Shown piece after piece: positions 13,301 through 26,650 of a DNA stretch of 64,000 bases. Made by a program: the position numbers and the translations under genes. Origin of the DNA: Anoplopoma fimbria (lineage: Eukaryota > Chordata > Actinopteri > Perciformes > Anoplopomatidae); NCBI RefSeq assembly GCF_027596085.1, contig NC_072453.1, positions 4,123,948 to 4,187,947 of the forward strand. Direction: 5' to 3'. The number at the start of each line of letters is the position of its first letter. Position 1 is the first letter of the stretch. Below the pieces are notes generated by a model. That model worked only from the letters and a program-made list of their open reading frames with translations, did no database searches and was not told the origin of the DNA.

Positions 13301-16300
13301 CAGCTTTGATTTTGCTTATTTAGGCATGAAATAGGCTTTGAAGGTTCTCAATTCAAAAATTCCCAGTAGAGGGACTGCCTTCACACAGTTCTTAACATGG
13401 CGACAGCTGAGCTGGCAGCTAACCGTGCTCACAGCAAGAAAAGTGCAAACAACAGCAAAAGGTGGTGGTGATATAGGTAAGGGTGTTAGCCTGAGGGAAG
13501 CCTGAGAGAGTGACTTCATTCTCTGCTCAAGACGGCATTACTCCAAAATATCTTCACATAATCCTGCTCTGAATTGAGAATTGAGAACCATTAAGGATAC
13601 ATGAAGTCATTTTATATGACTTTTATCAGGCTCTGAGGATGACAATCAAATGAATCAGTTCTAAGATACAGGTTACTGTGTTACAGCCACATATTCAATA
13701 GAATGCTATCCAGCTTTTTCGAGCTCAGCTCCAACAGAATTGCTTGATGAAATAATATCACTGTGCAAACTAACATTGTTATGTAACTCGTCCGTTTAGC
13801 TTGTGAACAAAATGTGATACGATGCTTGAATGTGTTAACCATAACACAGGCTGGAAGATGAGTTTGTAAAAAGCAGAAATCTCAGCAGCTGTTGTGAAAT
13901 GACCCTGTCAAACCTCTGCAGAGGCAGTGTGTTGTGATCAGTCATTGCTAAGGAACAGTATATTTACTCTTACTCCAGACACCTGTGAGTCATTAGAAAG
14001 TGCCTTGAACATTTATGAAGGCAGCATGCATAGAAAATTGAGGCTTCATTACATCATACAGTAGTGCTATAAACTGACTGTAGCTCAAAGGCTGGTTCAT
14101 CCTAACCTAAATTGTTCAGCAGACGTCTGACTCACATCCAGTAAACAAACTATATTAATGTCTAACTACATTGGGAGTCTTGTGACTATGCAGTTACATT
14201 TACAGCAGATCTTTTTTTTTCTTTTGCTACGTTTTCCCATGGTGTTTTTTTTCTTTTTAAATATCTGCTGTGTTGTATTGATAAGAAGAGGCAGAGCGCT
14301 TTCGGAGGATAGAGAAGAGATATGGGTCGAAACTTCCAGTGGGATCGGGGATTCTCCCTTTGATCCGCAAGCTCATTAATTAACCATAAACAACATCAAG
14401 AACAAGAACAACAATTACGAGCCACCGACTCAGAGTCTCTCTGAATATTTTCAGAGTAGAGACGCAGTAAAAAAAACGGGAGAATAGGAACAGAAATGCC
14501 TGTATATTGCCTGTTGTGTTTGCTGTGTAAAAGAAGTGAATGTGACCCTTGGAAAGACACAAAGCTGCATAATGCATGCGATTCTTCTCTGAATAGTGCA
14601 GGTGAATCTGCTTTGAAGTGTTCATACATGCTTTGAGTAAAATTGCCTTTCTAGGGCTGATTAAATTAGCTTTTACTTGAATTATTGTAGGTATGTATGC
14701 ATGTAAGGATGTGATTGGTAAAATGAAAAATAAGCGTCATGCAAAAATGGTTTTAATGTTACAATTTGTGGGCATTTAATTATGAAGGATGAATTATTAA
14801 AGCGCCACAGTGCAGTTAAATCATCTCACCAGTATTAAAACTTAATGTCTCTGCCATGTAGCCTAAAGATGTGCATGTATGTTTAAGTTTATCTCAGCTA
14901 CTTTTAGTATTGAGCTCAGTCGGGTATCGACTCTCGAGTCATGCATGTTGGAACAGAAGCTCTGCAGCAGGAGTGTAGAGACTATGTTATACTTACGAAA
15001 GGACGGTGGCCCGGACAGGAGCTGACACGGAATTGTGGCGAGGAAACGTTTGGAGCTTTTAAAATCCGTGTGGGTTTCCGCTTGTGGCAAACGCGCTCTA
15101 TATATTCTCTACCCGCCTGTAACCGCGTTGTTAGAAAATGTTGCATATACATGACGATTGAGACCCTTACGGGTGCATCAAGCTTATATCAAGCTTTAGG
15201 TTTGAAAGTCTGTACAAGTCTAACTTGTTGATTAACAAACTTTTTTTGTTTGCCAGCCTTGTAATCTGTTCGCCCCAATCCCTTTTAGTTACTGTTGCGC
15301 CACCTGTCAAATGTTTCTGGTATATGTTTCACACGGTACATACACAGTATACAGTGAAAACAGTGGCTGATTTAGCACTTGAAGTTCTAAGTAATTTTTT
15401 TAATACAATTGGTCCTTGACCTCAGACATTAGAAGCAAACACTAGCCTATTTCTAGCCAACACTTGTCAATTTTGTCACCTGCAATGGCAACTTTGGCTA
15501 GTTTATTTTGTCAGCAGTAGCTAGTTAGCCAATCGAGCTAACGCTGTTCTCGCTCTCTTTTCAGTGACTCCAGCTGCTTATTTGGCTACATACATACATG
15601 GTAACATGCTAAAACGTTGAGGCTAAAGCTGTGAGCATGAAATGCTAAATAAAGAGACTGTATTGTTTTGTGCATTTCGCCGTAGAGCTAATGATGTATT
15701 TATTCATTTCATCCAGGACCAGCACACACAGTAGGTAAATTACTTCACATTGGATGTGCTGCTGCACAGCTGCTGGTTAGCCTGAGTTGCTAACATTTGC
15801 TCCCCACGTTAGAGCAGATACATACACCATTTAAACATTCCTCACATGTTTGCTCTCTGGTTTTGGAAAGGCAAAACAAATTCTAAAAACTATTATTGTA
15901 TTGCATTTTTTTACAGCCCCATGCACACCGCTTGAAACGTGCAAAGATCGAAAGCTTAACAGACCTGCCTCGTTACGGTTTCAACACCTGTTTAACAGTC
16001 ATATTGAAGATCTTTCAGCAACATGGAAGCACAGATTCAATGGCAAAAAGTAAAACATACCATATGCTGCGCTTACCCAACATCTGTTTAATCCACTATC
16101 TTCATACTGGCAAAGCCCTGTCAGTGTATATTTAAATTCAGGCTCTTGATAGTGAAAGTGACTACTTTTCTAATGCAAACCTAATCTTAAAAATGTCCAA
16201 ATAGTTCTGTCACCCGCACCGGGAGAACATGCTGTAAGAGAGGGGCTTTAGTTCTTTCACTGTTCATCCGGTTGTGAAGAAAACACCACAAAATTAAAGC

Positions 16301-19300
16301 TGACAGACTGTACTTTAACATTTTCATCACTGCGGCGCGTTTCAAAGTAATAATACCACACCAACCCAAAAATGTGTGAACCAAGTGCTCACAGAGCTCA
16401 CTGTGTGATGCAGCAGTGACAAAGAGTCCCGTCTGTACCACGGGCCAGATTTTTTTCTTCTCTTCATAAACCATTTCAGTCTTTTCTATTGGTCCATCTG
16501 CCGCTATCGGGCGCTCACACATCTTAACTCATCTCTCTTTGTTTTTGTTTTTCTCTCCACCTCAGTTCAGAGTGGAGGGCACAGCTTGTGATGTCTATAT
16601 TGGTCCTTTCTCACCCTCTTTTTCTTCCTTTTTTTCCCCCCCTCCGTCTCTCAGCCTTGTCTCTATTCGGAGCAGCTGTGCTGAACTGAGTCAGAAACTC
16701 AGATAGAGAGACGAGCTGCATTTAGATTTACAAAAGTAACCCAGTTTCGGGCCGTATTCTGGTTGAGGTCTAACCCAGTTTTAAGATGTTTAAATGAACC
16801 TTTGAAACCCTGCGGCTGGGTCTCCCCTTCTGCCCTGTATGAAAAAGAGATGAACGTGCTTTCCTCTTAAGTCCTGGTGTCCTTGCCCCCTATCAAAAAG
16901 GTCCTGGTTTAACATGAGCGCTAAGAAACCACCTGACATTAAGCTTTATGTAACATCACAGTACACGATAACCTATTCTGAAGATGTGAACGTGTAATTC
17001 TTTAAAGAAATGCTTGATGTTGAATTGGAAAGCAGACAAGTGCCCATGGTTTCACTTGAAGAAGTATTATATGAAATATTATCAAAGAAGTATTGATATC
17101 AGAAAGAATTAAATTAGACTTTTTGTCTGTATTTGAAGGAGCATGGGAAAAATGAGTTATGGAATATGTATATTTAAGATTAAAGTACTTAGAAAGAATG
17201 TTATATAACAAAAGATGATGTGTGACTATCAGTAAATCTGAGTTTCTGTGACCCTGCATGGTTTTTGGAGGGTCTGCGTGCATGTGTTGTCATCGGTGAC
17301 CTAGTTATTAAATGAATGTAAGAGTAACAAGGCCACTAGTCCGGCTCATTATCTTTGTTGCACTGCATGTCATCCCCTTTTTATTCATTTTTCCAGTTGC
17401 TATTTTCTGCTACCAACAACAATATCTGAAAAATGATTTATTAAAAGGGTCTTTGCTTTTCTCAGTTGTTTGCAAGTTTACAAGAGCAGTAAACAGATTT
17501 GACTTTGTACTTTGTCAGTGAAATATATTGACGTGCTTATCGTAAACACTGAAACATTGAAATAGATATGAAATTATATAAATGCATGCAGAATGCACGA
17601 CGTGCAGCCGGGGCTTTCTTAGCCTTTTTAATCAGGTCGGCTCAGCTCGGATGAAGATGGATGAAGGAGGGGGATTGTGTGTGTGTCTGAGTGTGTGTTT
17701 TTTCAGGGTGTGATGGAGAGTGTTTAGGTGAGAGAGCGTGTGGTCAGCGTCACTTGGATGGCAGTTAGCTGTGATGACTCCGGCAGTGCCGACAGTTGCA
17801 TCATACTAAACCAACCCTGCAGGCCAGACTTAGTGTCTGATAGCAAACAGCAATTTGCCTCACAGTGCTCCGCTGTGGTCCCCGTTTCTCAGTCATATTA
17901 GGTACAAATTTGTATTTTGTAACCATATACAAAACATGAATGATTATTTTAAAAGTGGCCAGAGAAGCTGTTGTTGTGTGGAGTGAATTTATATCTATTT
18001 TCACGATATGTAAATTATTCTGTTGGTCCCGAAGGGCTGTTTAGTGTTTGTGCTGCAACCGAAAGAAACTTGGCTTTGTGTTTGCTTTTTAAGAGGCACG
18101 GCTCTACTTTGCATTGTTGCATGATGTAAATGATGACAGTTTGTCTTTGTTACAAAGAGAATAACCAACATAGAATAATGTTTACTGTGGGGCAAACAAA
18201 TGTAGTACATTTGTCATTATTAATCATAATGGTGTCACTTAGTTATAGTTGTATACTGTGGAATAATTAACAGTACAAATTAAATCAATTCCATTGAAAA
18301 TGAAATTTAGAAAGAGATAAACCTTAAGCAATGAAAATGTTATTAGTTTTATCTTGTTCAGTCAAGTACATTTTATACTTACTAAATTACAATTCTTTAC
18401 AAAAAAAATGTACCTATTACAACCAACAGGAAGATCTTTTTTCATTGAATTTCAGCATCCTTGCTATAGATCCAGTGACAGTTTGTCCTTTATTTCTACA
18501 TAAGAAAAACTAATCTATTGCAAAGTAACTTGATCCCAGCAAAATAACCAATTCATGTTTGGCTAACAAAGAAGGATTCAGACAAACTGGGGTCCCACTT
18601 ATCAAAACATTGCTCCAAAGCAGTATTAATGACATTTTACAGGGTACCTTTAAACCTTCCATACAGTACTTACAAGTGTCTTACATTAATAAGTTGCAGT
18701 TTCATGCTTTAATTAAAGATGTTTTGTGGTAAACCATGACAAGGACATTGTACTTTCTAACAATTTAACTGTAAAGTTACTAACTGCATATACTGGTAAT
18801 TTTCTACCATTTCCATCCACTAAAAAAGGCAACATAAATGGAGATCGGTAACCATGTTGCTGATTTTTGTTTTTGCACATACCCATGTCACTTTCGGTCC
18901 TGATCTTTGATTCCAGGACGGCCTTGGGAGCTCCCTGCGTGAGCCACACAGCCACGGCTTCAAGGCTCAGGATCAGCTATAGCCCACAGCAGTCAACGCC
19001 AGCGTGTGTCAGGCTTCTACTTTGCTGCCCTGTTGAGCTGTCAGGCTTATTGTGATGTTTTTTATGGTCTCACACCGAAAGCTTTTTAACTTGAAACTCC
19101 ACTGGCTCGAAGGATTTTTGAAAGCCAGTCCATCACAGGTTTTTTGTTCAGGTTGTGAGTGTCAGGAGAAAAGAGTTAGTGAAGGTAGAGACAAGTGCTG
19201 CATTCTCACGCATGCACACACCCACACATCCTGCAGTGCACTACTTGGAATTAATATCATCTCCCTAGCCTGTGTTTTTGTTTGCCATGTTATTGCTTGT

Positions 19301-19706
19301 CTTTGTTGTTTTCATCGTTTGTGCAGTTTAACGAAACTCTAAACCTAACCCGTTCTGACGGTGCCCTTAAGCTTTTGAAGTCTCCATAACTACCTTGTTC
19401 TGTACCAATCTTTTTTTCCCCCCCTCATATATTTAGTTTTTGTTTGTTTTGATTTCTGCAGACACTAATTAGCCCGTGTCCTGCAGATTTATTTATTGGC
19501 TTATGCAAGCCTGGAGCCAGCCTTTCGGTGGCCTCGTCTAGAGAAAGGTCAGCTGCAGAGTGGGATAATAATGCAGTTGAGTAATACCCTTTGCATGTGA
19601 GGTCCAGGCCTGAGTGAATGTACCCTGAAAGCTGGCTGTGCATCTTAATGACCCTGCGTTTAATAACTGTAGAGAAGATGAACTTGTTTAAACACATTGG
19701 CAACGC

Positions 19707-19832
<126 letters not shown>

Positions 19833-19972
19833 GGCTGTAGAGTGACAAACTGATTAGCTTCCTCTCACTGAGAATTAATTGGGTTTCTTCACTCTTCAAT
19901 TTAATTCCATCTTTTATAATGTCCTACGTAAGAGTTGTGGTGGCTAAATAATAAGAGGTAATGAATGACATT

Positions 19973-20003
19973 GAATCAGAATCAGAACCAGAACCAGAAC
20001 CAT
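19973..20003. repeat. Short hexamer repeat (AATCAG/AACCAG)
   Basis: About five tandem 6-base units of the form GAATCA/GAACCA precede an A-rich stretch. A similar GAATCA-type motif often marks the edge of a short fish repeat; here no boundary can be shown. Confidence 0.5.
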
Positions 20004-22419
20004 TACAGTAAACAACAAAAACAGTGCAATAATAAAGACATAATTAAAGAAATTGAAATATGAAAATATTCAATAAAATATTGTAAACAAATAAGAGTAC
20101 GTTGAAACAAGTATATTATATTATTAAAGTGTCAAGATGTGCAGGGGTGTATAACTGTGAGAAATTGTCAGTGGGGGGTTCTGAGTGAGTGTTTAAGGGT
20201 GGACTTCCTTTTCCTTGACTTTAATATGACAGGATGTGACATGTGGCTGTTGGATACGGGACATAAATACACTGAAAAGTGTGTGTCTGGGCGTCCTTGT
20301 CAGCTTGTGAAACAAACGTGACATCAAGGTTTTCTTTCAGGATACAAACAGAAACATTAAGATGTCAGGTTTGGGGATTAAATATTGAGCTGGAGTCTGT
20401 TATGTTTCATGTTCTGAGATTACCATCAGCTCTGTTTTATTGCTTGGCGACCCTATCTGATCCTGAGATTTCTAAAGTCTCTGTTGTTAGGAGACATGTA
20501 GATATAGACTGAGCGGTTCAGTTTGATTAAATTCTGACTCCCATGGTCTCAGTTTAGCAATACTCAGATTGTTGATGTGTTGTTTTCCAGTATTTATCAC
20601 CCTTAGGTGAAAAAAAGTTACGTGCAGACATTTTCTTTTTTCAAAAAGTGTTGATCATCGCTGTAATCAGCTGCAAGGGATTGCAGGTCTTTCAAAACTC
20701 CCCGACTTGTTGCTCATTTGCTTAATACTTTAGATGGATTACCGCCTATAGAGCTCATGCTGTGTTTGCCTGCCTGAGGATGCACACGTCATAATTCACT
20801 TCACAACATCTGAGCTGCAGTTAAACAGTAATATGGAAAAACAAAGACAGGCAGAGGGATATGTAAATCACAACAAAAACTTTCTCTCACTAAAGCACCT
20901 GTTGTGTTGACAAGAAGAATGATGAGAGAGACAGGAGACTCAATTAACTCATTTTATTATATATATATTATATATTATTATATAGAAAACGGTGGTTGTT
21001 ATCTTTATTTGTGGTGTGATTTGTATTTTGCGAGAGCGGTTGTATAACACTGTGTAGTGAGTTAAAAGTAATTGTGTGTTTCGTCTTATGTATTTAATAT
21101 TTTCTCTCAGTTTCTCATGTTAATACAAATGTAACAGTGTTCTAAGGCCTTTGCCTGTTTATATGACAGCATATTATTGGGGCCACTGTAGGTAAAAAAA
21201 ATATATACCTATGGAGCCACGGGAGCGGATAATATTCCCCAAAAAAACTCGGAATTTATCAGATTAAAGTTGTAAATCAAACAAACATGTTTGGTGAAAT
21301 TAAAGTCATAAATATATGAGAAATAACTCACTCACATATTCGCGAGATTATTAAATCGTAGTTTTCTGCAAATAAAATTGTCGAGTAAGAAAGTTCTAAT
21401 GAAAAGTACAGTTTATAAACACTGCAGTAATGTGAGCTGCAGAATGCAAAATGTATTTAATATTAATTAATATTTTACTCTTTGGCCCAGTGGAGGCTGT
21501 GCATTCAAAATGTAGGTTGCACAGGGAGACATATTTGGCCCAGAGTCCGTCTGCTCCAGAGGGGGGGGGGGGGACACATGCTCTGTAGCCTTGCAAACTG
21601 TATTTTAAATAGGGTTGTCATGGCAACTGGAGGCTTGGAACTACCACTGCCAAAGACTGAATTCAGTGAATTTAAAAAACAAGTTTGAAACATTGATTAA
21701 ATGTGTTCTCCCGAAATTTCACAGCAGCTGGCTCAGACTGTAGATTGGAGTAGTTGAGGGAAGAAGGCTTGATGTATGGAGCTGCAGTCTGGCTCCTGGA
21801 TTTTCTGTTTTACAACATTAATATGCAAATACATTAATTTACAAAAGTTGTGGTTGCTGCATTGCTGTGAAACATTTTCCTCAAGGAACACACTGTCCAG
21901 GGAGACACAAAAAGGGAACTACTTTTTTGCCGGGAGCTGTCACTTCCTGAATAACGTAAGTTATAGTTATTAAGATAGACAATAAAAAAAATGTGAACCT
22001 GTCCTTAAACCCCTCATGGTCACCTGTAATGTTAGCACAGGTCCTGACTTCCATTTCATTGATTCTTGTTGCTCAGGTCATGCATACTCACACTAACAAT
22101 GACACTAAAACTGTCTTATTGCAGAGTTGTATAAGTGGTTTTTTTTTTTTTTTGCTACACATACTGATGTTGAATCCTTGCTGCTGTCTATGCTGCCTTT
22201 GTTTGAAAGAAACCATGCTGCTAAATCCGTTCTGATGCGTGACATCTTTTCAATGTTCAATTGTCATAACATAAAATTTTGGGTGTATACTGGTATCGAA
22301 ACTGAAATCTGCTCTGGCACAACACTATTTTGTGAAGCATGCAGTGTTTTACAAATGAAGTTTATTATGATCGTTATGGCTGTTGTTGTTCTTACATAAG
22401 GAGCCTCTCCTCCTCCTTA

Positions 22420-22680
22420 ACGGCAGTGTGTGGGCTCCTAAATGGGAGGCGAGTGAGTGTATGAAGGTCGGTGTCGGAGCAGCAGCGGCCTCGGTGTCGG
22501 AGCAGCAGCGGCGGCCTCGGCCCCGGCTCACCTGTCAGCCGGAGACGGGGCTCTGCCGAAGCAGCTGTGACAGCAGGTGTCCTCCATACAGCACAGTGTG
22601 TGTCACAGCTGTCAGTCTCCTGACAGAGACCTGTCCACACTGTCCGGCCTGGTTAGGCAGACGGGTTGGGGGGGGGGGGG
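22420..22680 (+). promoter_or_regulatory. GC- and CpG-rich patch, candidate internal promoter or enhancer
   Basis: In an otherwise AT-rich intron this block is markedly GC-rich and dense in CG dinucleotides (GGTCGGTGTCGGAG, GCGGCGGCCTCGG, CCGGAGACGGGG). It contains a 23-bp unit twice in tandem (22469-22491 and from 22492). It ends in a run of about 14 G at 22666-22681 and lies about 500 bases before the coiled-coil exon at 23183. CpG-rich patches upstream of internal exons can be alternative promoters; that reading is inference, as no TATA box, initiator or spliced leader exon can be shown. A GC-rich conserved element or a simple GC-rich repeat are alternatives. Confidence 0.3.
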
Positions 22681-23182
22681 GCACACACACACAACAGAAT
22701 AGCTCGGCCATATTTCCACATACACACAGATGTGAATAACACCACGTCAAGGTTAGTTAGAGCTGATGAGAATTGATTAGCAGGCTGGCAGGAGTCTGAC
22801 TGTTCAGGATATGAACTGGTTTCTGCCCCCTTACTCGCTTTGTCTGTTTCTCTCTATGTCTCTCAGCCCTCTCTCTCTCTCCCTCCCTGTCAGGGGTTTG
22901 ACTGTTTCCCAGAATCTGCCCTTCTGTCAGGACTCATCACGTCATTTCATTCATCACCTGGAGTGCTTCGGCCTTTTGTGTGTTACAGTACACAGGAACT
23001 GAAAATTGTAGATTTGAATGTTCTCAGGCAATACATAATGTATTTACATGCTTTTCTGTTTTCCATTTTGACTTAATCGTGTATTATATAATAATGTTCT
23101 ACAGCATTATTAATTTTAAGTGCCCTTTTTGTTTGTTTTGTTCCTCTGTTTGTCTGTCTATGTGTGTGTGTGTTTGCTGCAG

Positions 23183-23299
23183 GTGGCCGAGATGCACGGT
23201 GAGTTGATAGAGTTTAATGAGCGCCTGTACCGTTCCCTCATGGCCAAAGACCACCTCATTGTCCAGATGAGACAGGAACTCATTGACCTGAGAGGCCCG
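23183..23299 (+). CDS. snx29: Sorting nexin-29, internal exon (coiled coil)
   Basis: This 117-bp exon (39 codons, phase 0 at both ends) has acceptor TTTGCTGCAG and donor CCG|GTGAGT. It begins VAEMHGELIEFNERL and ends MRQELIDLRGP. The spacing of Leu, Ile, Val and Met among charged residues fits a coiled coil continuing directly from the previous exon, and the segment is close to the vertebrate SNX29 sequence just before the PX domain. Coiled coils in this family are thought to mediate self-association or partner binding on endosomal membranes; that role is family knowledge, not visible here. The acceptor is preceded by a short (TG)n run where a pyrimidine tract would normally be. Confidence 0.9.
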
Positions 23300-23926
23300 G
23301 TGAGTGACTGGATGCGCACATGCACCACAATACACACACTCACACATACAAACTGCAATGTCCCCTCTCATCTGATTCCTCTGCAGGTTTTCCTCTGTTA
23401 CCCTGCCATTTTCTTGACCCTCTTCCTTGTGATTTTGTTTGATTTTCATCTCCACTTCCCCCTTGTTTGTTTTTGCGGCGTTGCTCTGCTCATTTCTTCC
23501 TCTACGGTCAATGGCTGCCAATAACAGTTAACTGCATTTCCCTCGAACATATGTGAGTTTCCTCTGTTTTCATTCTTTTTTGCAGCGCTTCTGCCCTGCA
23601 GCTCTGAGATTAACTGTCAATCAAACAGTGTGCGCTCACATCCTTCTACTTGAGTTTGATGTCTGTAGGTGGTTTTCTCTTTGGTGCCTGTTTAACAACA
23701 GTGTCCAATCAATGCTAACGCTAACTAGATCAAACTTACTTACTTTCAAAGTGGTCCTCTACAGAGAGAATGCCAACATCTGGTCATGCTCAGGAGAGCT
23801 CAAGGCAGTGTGGACACACAAACCAACTCACAAACATGCACCGTCTGCAGTGGTGGGAGCCCCAGGCTGAACATAGGACCTCTTATCCCATAGCTTCAGC
23901 TGTTCTCTGCTGGACCATTCATTCTT

Positions 23927-24077
<151 letters not shown>

Positions 24078-24929
24078 CTCATGATTGCTGAATGCTTCCA
24101 GCTCCCAATAGCTACTGCTGCTGCAGATGACCAAAATGCTGATCACTTTCCCACCGCCTATACACTTCACAGTCTCTTTCTCTCTGTTCCTCTATTACTT
24201 TCACAGTATGTGTATGTGTTTGTGTGTTTCTGTTTGTGTGTGACACTCTTGGAGCTGTTGATCCAAGCCTGAAGACCGGAGACCCCATTGAAGGGGGCTG
24301 TGGTGACAGGGTTTAAGATAGAGAAGCTGACATGCCAGCTCTTGACTAGAGCAACGGGAAGACAAACACACACACACACTTTTTCTTTGTCCCACACAGA
24401 GAGACACTTACAGAAGGCCAACATCTGTGCCTGGTCATGTGGTTTCTCAAGGGACCTCGAAGCATACAAAGAGTGAAACAAATCATAGGCTTGAAGACAC
24501 ATCCACACACACACACATGTACACAATAAACACACACATTTGCATAAAGAGTGTCAGATTTGGATTACAATTGCTGACTGAGGATACTCATCAATAACAA
24601 TAATAGCATCACACACATAACACATATATGCATGAAGAGGCATTCCAGCTGTCAGCCTCAGATGAGTGAACGGTGTATTGCGTATTGCAGTGGTTCCCAC
24701 AACCCAGTCAGATGATCTAAAGAACACCTTCATCATCTTCACCAGTAATGTTAATTTCAATTGACTTTAAATCAGATATTATTACAACATTTTTTTCATA
24801 CAGTTGAACTGTCAGTGATTAGGTTGGTTTGGTTAAGTTTGTATATCTACCTCATGAAGCTGCAGGAGCAGGATTTTGTTAACCATTTTACCTATCTAGT
24901 TAGCTGTTAGCCTTTGTTAACTTATTTTT

Positions 24930-25342
24930 AGTTAACTGTTTGAACTGTTTATCCATGACTTTTAGCTAACTGTTTGAACTGTTTATCCATGACTTTTAGC
25001 TAACTGTTTGAACTGTTTATCCATGACTTTTAGCTAACTGTTTCAGCTTTTCAACTGTTTATCCATGACTTTTAGCTAACTGTTTAAACTGTTTATCCAT
25101 GACTTTTAGCTAACTGTTTGAACTGTTTATCCATGACTTTTAGCTAACTGTTTGAACTGTTTATCCATGACTTTTAGCTAACTGTTTGAACTGTTTATCC
25201 ATGACTTTTAGCTAACTGTTTCAGCTTTTCATCGATTAGTTTTAGCTAACTGTTTAAGCTGTTTATCTATTACTTTTAGCTATGAGTTTCAGCTGTTTAT
25301 GCATGACTTTTAGCTATCCGTTCCAGCATATACAAATTAGTT
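24930..25342. repeat. 34-bp minisatellite, 11 units plus a partial
   Basis: Units start AGCTAACTGTTT and end CCATGACTTTT. They begin at 24930, 24964, 24998, 25032, 25074, 25108, 25142, 25176, 25210, 25244 and 25278, with a decayed partial unit from 25312. Central units are identical or nearly so; the 3' units diverge progressively. The fourth unit is 42 bp, with 8 extra bases in a TTTCAGCTTTTC segment that also appears in the unit at 25210, which suggests unequal exchange between units. There are no spacers, so this is not a CRISPR array. It ends about 200 bases before the exon at 25542. Confidence 0.95.
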
Positions 25343-25541
25343 AGCTACTCTACAATCTTGTCTAGTGCCCCCTGACAAATGCAGAAGTACCCCGAGGGTC
25401 TAAAAGTGCCTCTTTTTGGGAATCAATTACATATCAGACATGTTTGTGTGTTTATTGTTATATGCTTTTGACCTGTATGTTAAATGGATGTCTTATTTTT
25501 TCTTACTTGTTATCAATCTCCCCCTCTCTTTTCTTTTCCAG

Positions 25542-25597
25542 GTTCCAGGTGATTTAAGCCAGACTTCAGATGACCCCAGCCTGTCAGATTTTGAGAC
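25542..25597 (+). CDS. snx29: Sorting nexin-29, short internal exon (linker before PX domain)
   Basis: A 56-bp exon entered in phase 0 after TTTTCCAG, encoding VPGDLSQTSDDPSLSDFE plus two bases of the next codon. It is Ser/Asp-rich and likely a flexible linker. The donor must be AC|GTACGA at 25598 for the frame to continue: the split codon then reads Thr and the next exon gives AHRALINVW, matching the spacing of vertebrate SNX29. GTACGA is a weak donor compared with the GTGAGT or GTAAGT used by neighbouring exons. Without that donor the frame runs on into intron to 25745, which is not expected to be coding. Confidence 0.85.
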
Positions 25598-26018
25598 GTA
25601 CGAATATTTCTCTGTTATCTCTCCTCCATTGCTCTCTCCCCCTCACTTTGTCCTCCTCCAACCTTCCCTCTTTCATAGCTTTTTTCTTTACCCCTTGAGT
25701 TTCTCTTGTTTGGTATCTTGCGAGAGCAACATATCATCCATCTAAAATATCAGTTTTCACAGCGTAATTGTATGTATAAGTTACTCTTTCACGAGTTTGT
25801 GAACAAAGCTCAAACACTGTTTGATTTCATACGTTCATTCATTTGTTCCACCCTCATATCATGACCAAATTAGATTTTGAGGAGTTTTACCAGAGTGAGC
25901 TGTAATTTGCTGTAGTTGTCCAAGCATAGCGCAAAGACACACTGTTGCTTTGATAATGATAATGATGATTATGATGATAATGACGACAGCAGGACGGTCT
26001 GTTGTTTGTGTCACTCAG
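25598..26018 (+). other. snx29: snx29 short intron, 421 bp
   Basis: The smallest intron in the window, from a weak GTACGA donor to a TGTGTCACTCAG acceptor. It interrupts a codon after its second base. It contains a GAT-rich stretch near 25952-25985 and nothing else recognisable. Confidence 0.85.
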
Positions 26019-26100
26019 GGCTCATCGCGCTCTCATCAACGTATGGATCCCCTCCGTGTTCCTGCAGGGCAGAGCTGCCAACGCCTACCACGTCTACCAG
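26019..26100 (+). CDS. snx29: Sorting nexin-29, exon encoding start of PX domain
   Basis: This 82-bp exon completes a split Thr codon and then encodes 27 residues, AHRALINVWIPSVFL...NAYHVYQ, ending in phase 0 before donor GTACAC. It corresponds to the first beta strands of the PX domain in SNX29. PX domains bind phosphoinositides, commonly PI3P, on endosomes; the contacts themselves lie in the next exon. The reading frame is unbroken and conservation with the vertebrate protein is obvious by eye. Confidence 0.9.
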
Positions 26101-26650
26101 GTACACTCTGACACCTTATAAACTAGCAAGTTCAGTCATCACATGAGGACATTTTGCTATACATGCTGTTGGTATTCGTGGGAAAGGATTCTCACATGAC
26201 ATAGAAACTGATGAAAACAAAGACAGAGCAGCAGCATAAGGTTTTTGCGATCAATTTGTTTGAGTTAAACCAAACAACAGAGGGATGAAGTTACAAGTTC
26301 ATTAAGCCAATGAGGGAACAAATGAGCAAGCTCTGAAATAATTAAATCTTAAAGATTGCATTAATACTCCATCATGAGTGTTCATTAGCATTATTGCACT
26401 CAAGGCATTGTTTCCCCGCTCAACTGCTCAAGTAGTCAAACAGAACACTTTGCTGGACAGAGACCTGGACGTGACATTTTTCATCCTAATTTGTCCTCTG
26501 ATTTGCTAATCGTGATATTTTCACTCCACATGCCTAAAACTAACCAAACCAACCAATGAAGGCAACAACTACAAACCAATCAGAGGCAGAGTAGGGCAGG
26601 TTATCACTGCACCATAGCAGATTTAGTAATTAAGCGATTCACACAACCTG

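Noticed and set aside
24930..25342. Regularly spaced 34-bp repeats resembling a CRISPR array
   Set aside because: Units are directly head-to-tail with no unique spacers, and the setting is a vertebrate intron.
25598..25745. Extension of the snx29 linker exon into the following sequence
   Set aside because: The extension is hydrophobic and pyrimidine-derived and unlike the family; splicing at GTACGA restores the expected AHRALINVW continuation.
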